DNA of 64,000 bases, taken from an uncultured cyanobacterium. GTDB taxonomy: Bacteria > Cyanobacteriota > Cyanobacteriia > PCC-6307 > Cyanobiaceae. The notes below the pieces were generated by a model. It ran no database searches and was not told the origin of the DNA. It worked only from the letters and a program-made list of their open reading frames with translations. Location: NCBI GenBank assembly GCA_903858015.1, contig CAIOGZ010000014.1:1-64000 (forward strand), in the 5' to 3' direction. The position numbers and the translations under genes are program-made. Below are positions 63,858 through 64,000 of the stretch, one piece after another (positions within the stretch are counted from its first letter, which is position 1; every line of letters begins with the position of its first letter).

Positions 63858-64000
63858 CGACACCGCTGACGGATCGGCGGCTGATCAAGTTGTACAGACC
63901 TTCGACAAACCAGCTCAAGACCAGCAACACCAGAAGATACTTGGGAAACTCCCAAAACCAATTCCAGACGGTTTCCGAAAGCGAGCGCAGCGGCACGCCA
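63850..64000 (-). CDS. Membrane protein, C-terminal 49 residues only (truncated by window edge)
   Basis: The minus-strand frame entering from the right edge reads GVPLRSLSETVWNWFWEFPK then YLLVLLVLSWFVEGLYNLIS and RRSVSGVDG, then TGA. One membrane helix with a short basic tail is visible. The stop lies inside the wzx start region (overlap 8 bases or more), so it belongs to block C. The family cannot be told from this fragment. Confidence 0.7.
   Translation of the reverse strand, partial: GVPLRSLSETVWNWFWEFPKYLLVLLVLSWFVEGLYNLISRRSVSGVDG

Overview
The window is a GC-rich chromosomal segment of a cyanobacterium, most likely of the Synechococcus/Cyanobium type. Evidence: a phycobilin-type heme oxygenase, the NDH-1 subunit NdhS, a DUF928 protein, a cyanobacterial-type RNase P RNA, a GlcE/GlcF glycolate dehydrogenase pair and repeated GCGATCGC (HIP1) octamers (for example at 2673, 9018, 13159, 20111, 22582, 39819, 56729 and 57632). 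No phage, IS element or CRISPR array was recognised.

Layout. 1-16.6 kb is mostly housekeeping and metabolism: glmS (3' part), a GDP-mannose pyrophosphorylase/isomerase fusion, rimM, ndhS convergent with and overlapping rnc, rnpB, tRNA-Arg(CCU), two small conserved-looking proteins, glycogen phosphorylase, a CPA2 antiporter, an isoprenylcysteine-methyltransferase-like protein, an alpha/beta hydrolase, glcE and a four-carbon acid sugar kinase. glcF follows at 16.7-18.1 kb. 18.1-30.6 kb is an accessory island: a 1159-residue STAND protein (DUF4062, NACHT-like ATPase, HEAT-like region, C-terminal formylglycine-generating-enzyme fold), a two-partner-secretion transporter (TpsB), a large TpsA exoprotein carrying seven GloVer repeats and YDG modules, an exported CHAT protease and a DUF928 protein. 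30.6-40.0 kb holds icd, ho1, a glycosyltransferase, an ABC exporter and a PcrA/UvrD helicase around a 1 kb non-coding stretch.

40.0-64.0 kb is a large surface-polysaccharide locus in three transcription blocks. Block A (minus, 49.8 to 40.0 kb): WbaP-like phosphoglycosyl transferase, galE, GT2, GT4, a large membrane protein, then carbamoyltransferase, SxtJ-like and SxtK-like (DUF5989) proteins. Block B (plus, 49.8 to 56.3 kb): a second phosphoglycosyl-transferase-like protein lacking the catalytic Asp-Glu, an SGNH hydrolase, two tandem related glycosyltransferases and a Wzy-like polymerase. Block C (minus, 64.0 to 56.2 kb): a truncated membrane protein, Wzx flippase, four glycosyltransferases and an AsnB-type amidotransferase. 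Together these have the parts of a Wzx/Wzy-dependent pathway making a repeat unit that may be carbamoylated, acylated and amidated; glmS, manC and galE would supply nucleotide sugars.

Most unusual points: the STAND protein with a C-terminus shaped like a diversity-generating-retroelement target; the GloVer array inserted into a conserved module of TpsA; the TpsB/TpsA/CHAT/DUF928 group; the predicted catalytically dead phosphoglycosyl transferase; the SxtI/J/K-like trio outside any saxitoxin pathway; and a two-copy intergenic repeat about 30 kb apart. Start codons were chosen by reading and several are uncertain; functions rest on motif recognition, not database searches.
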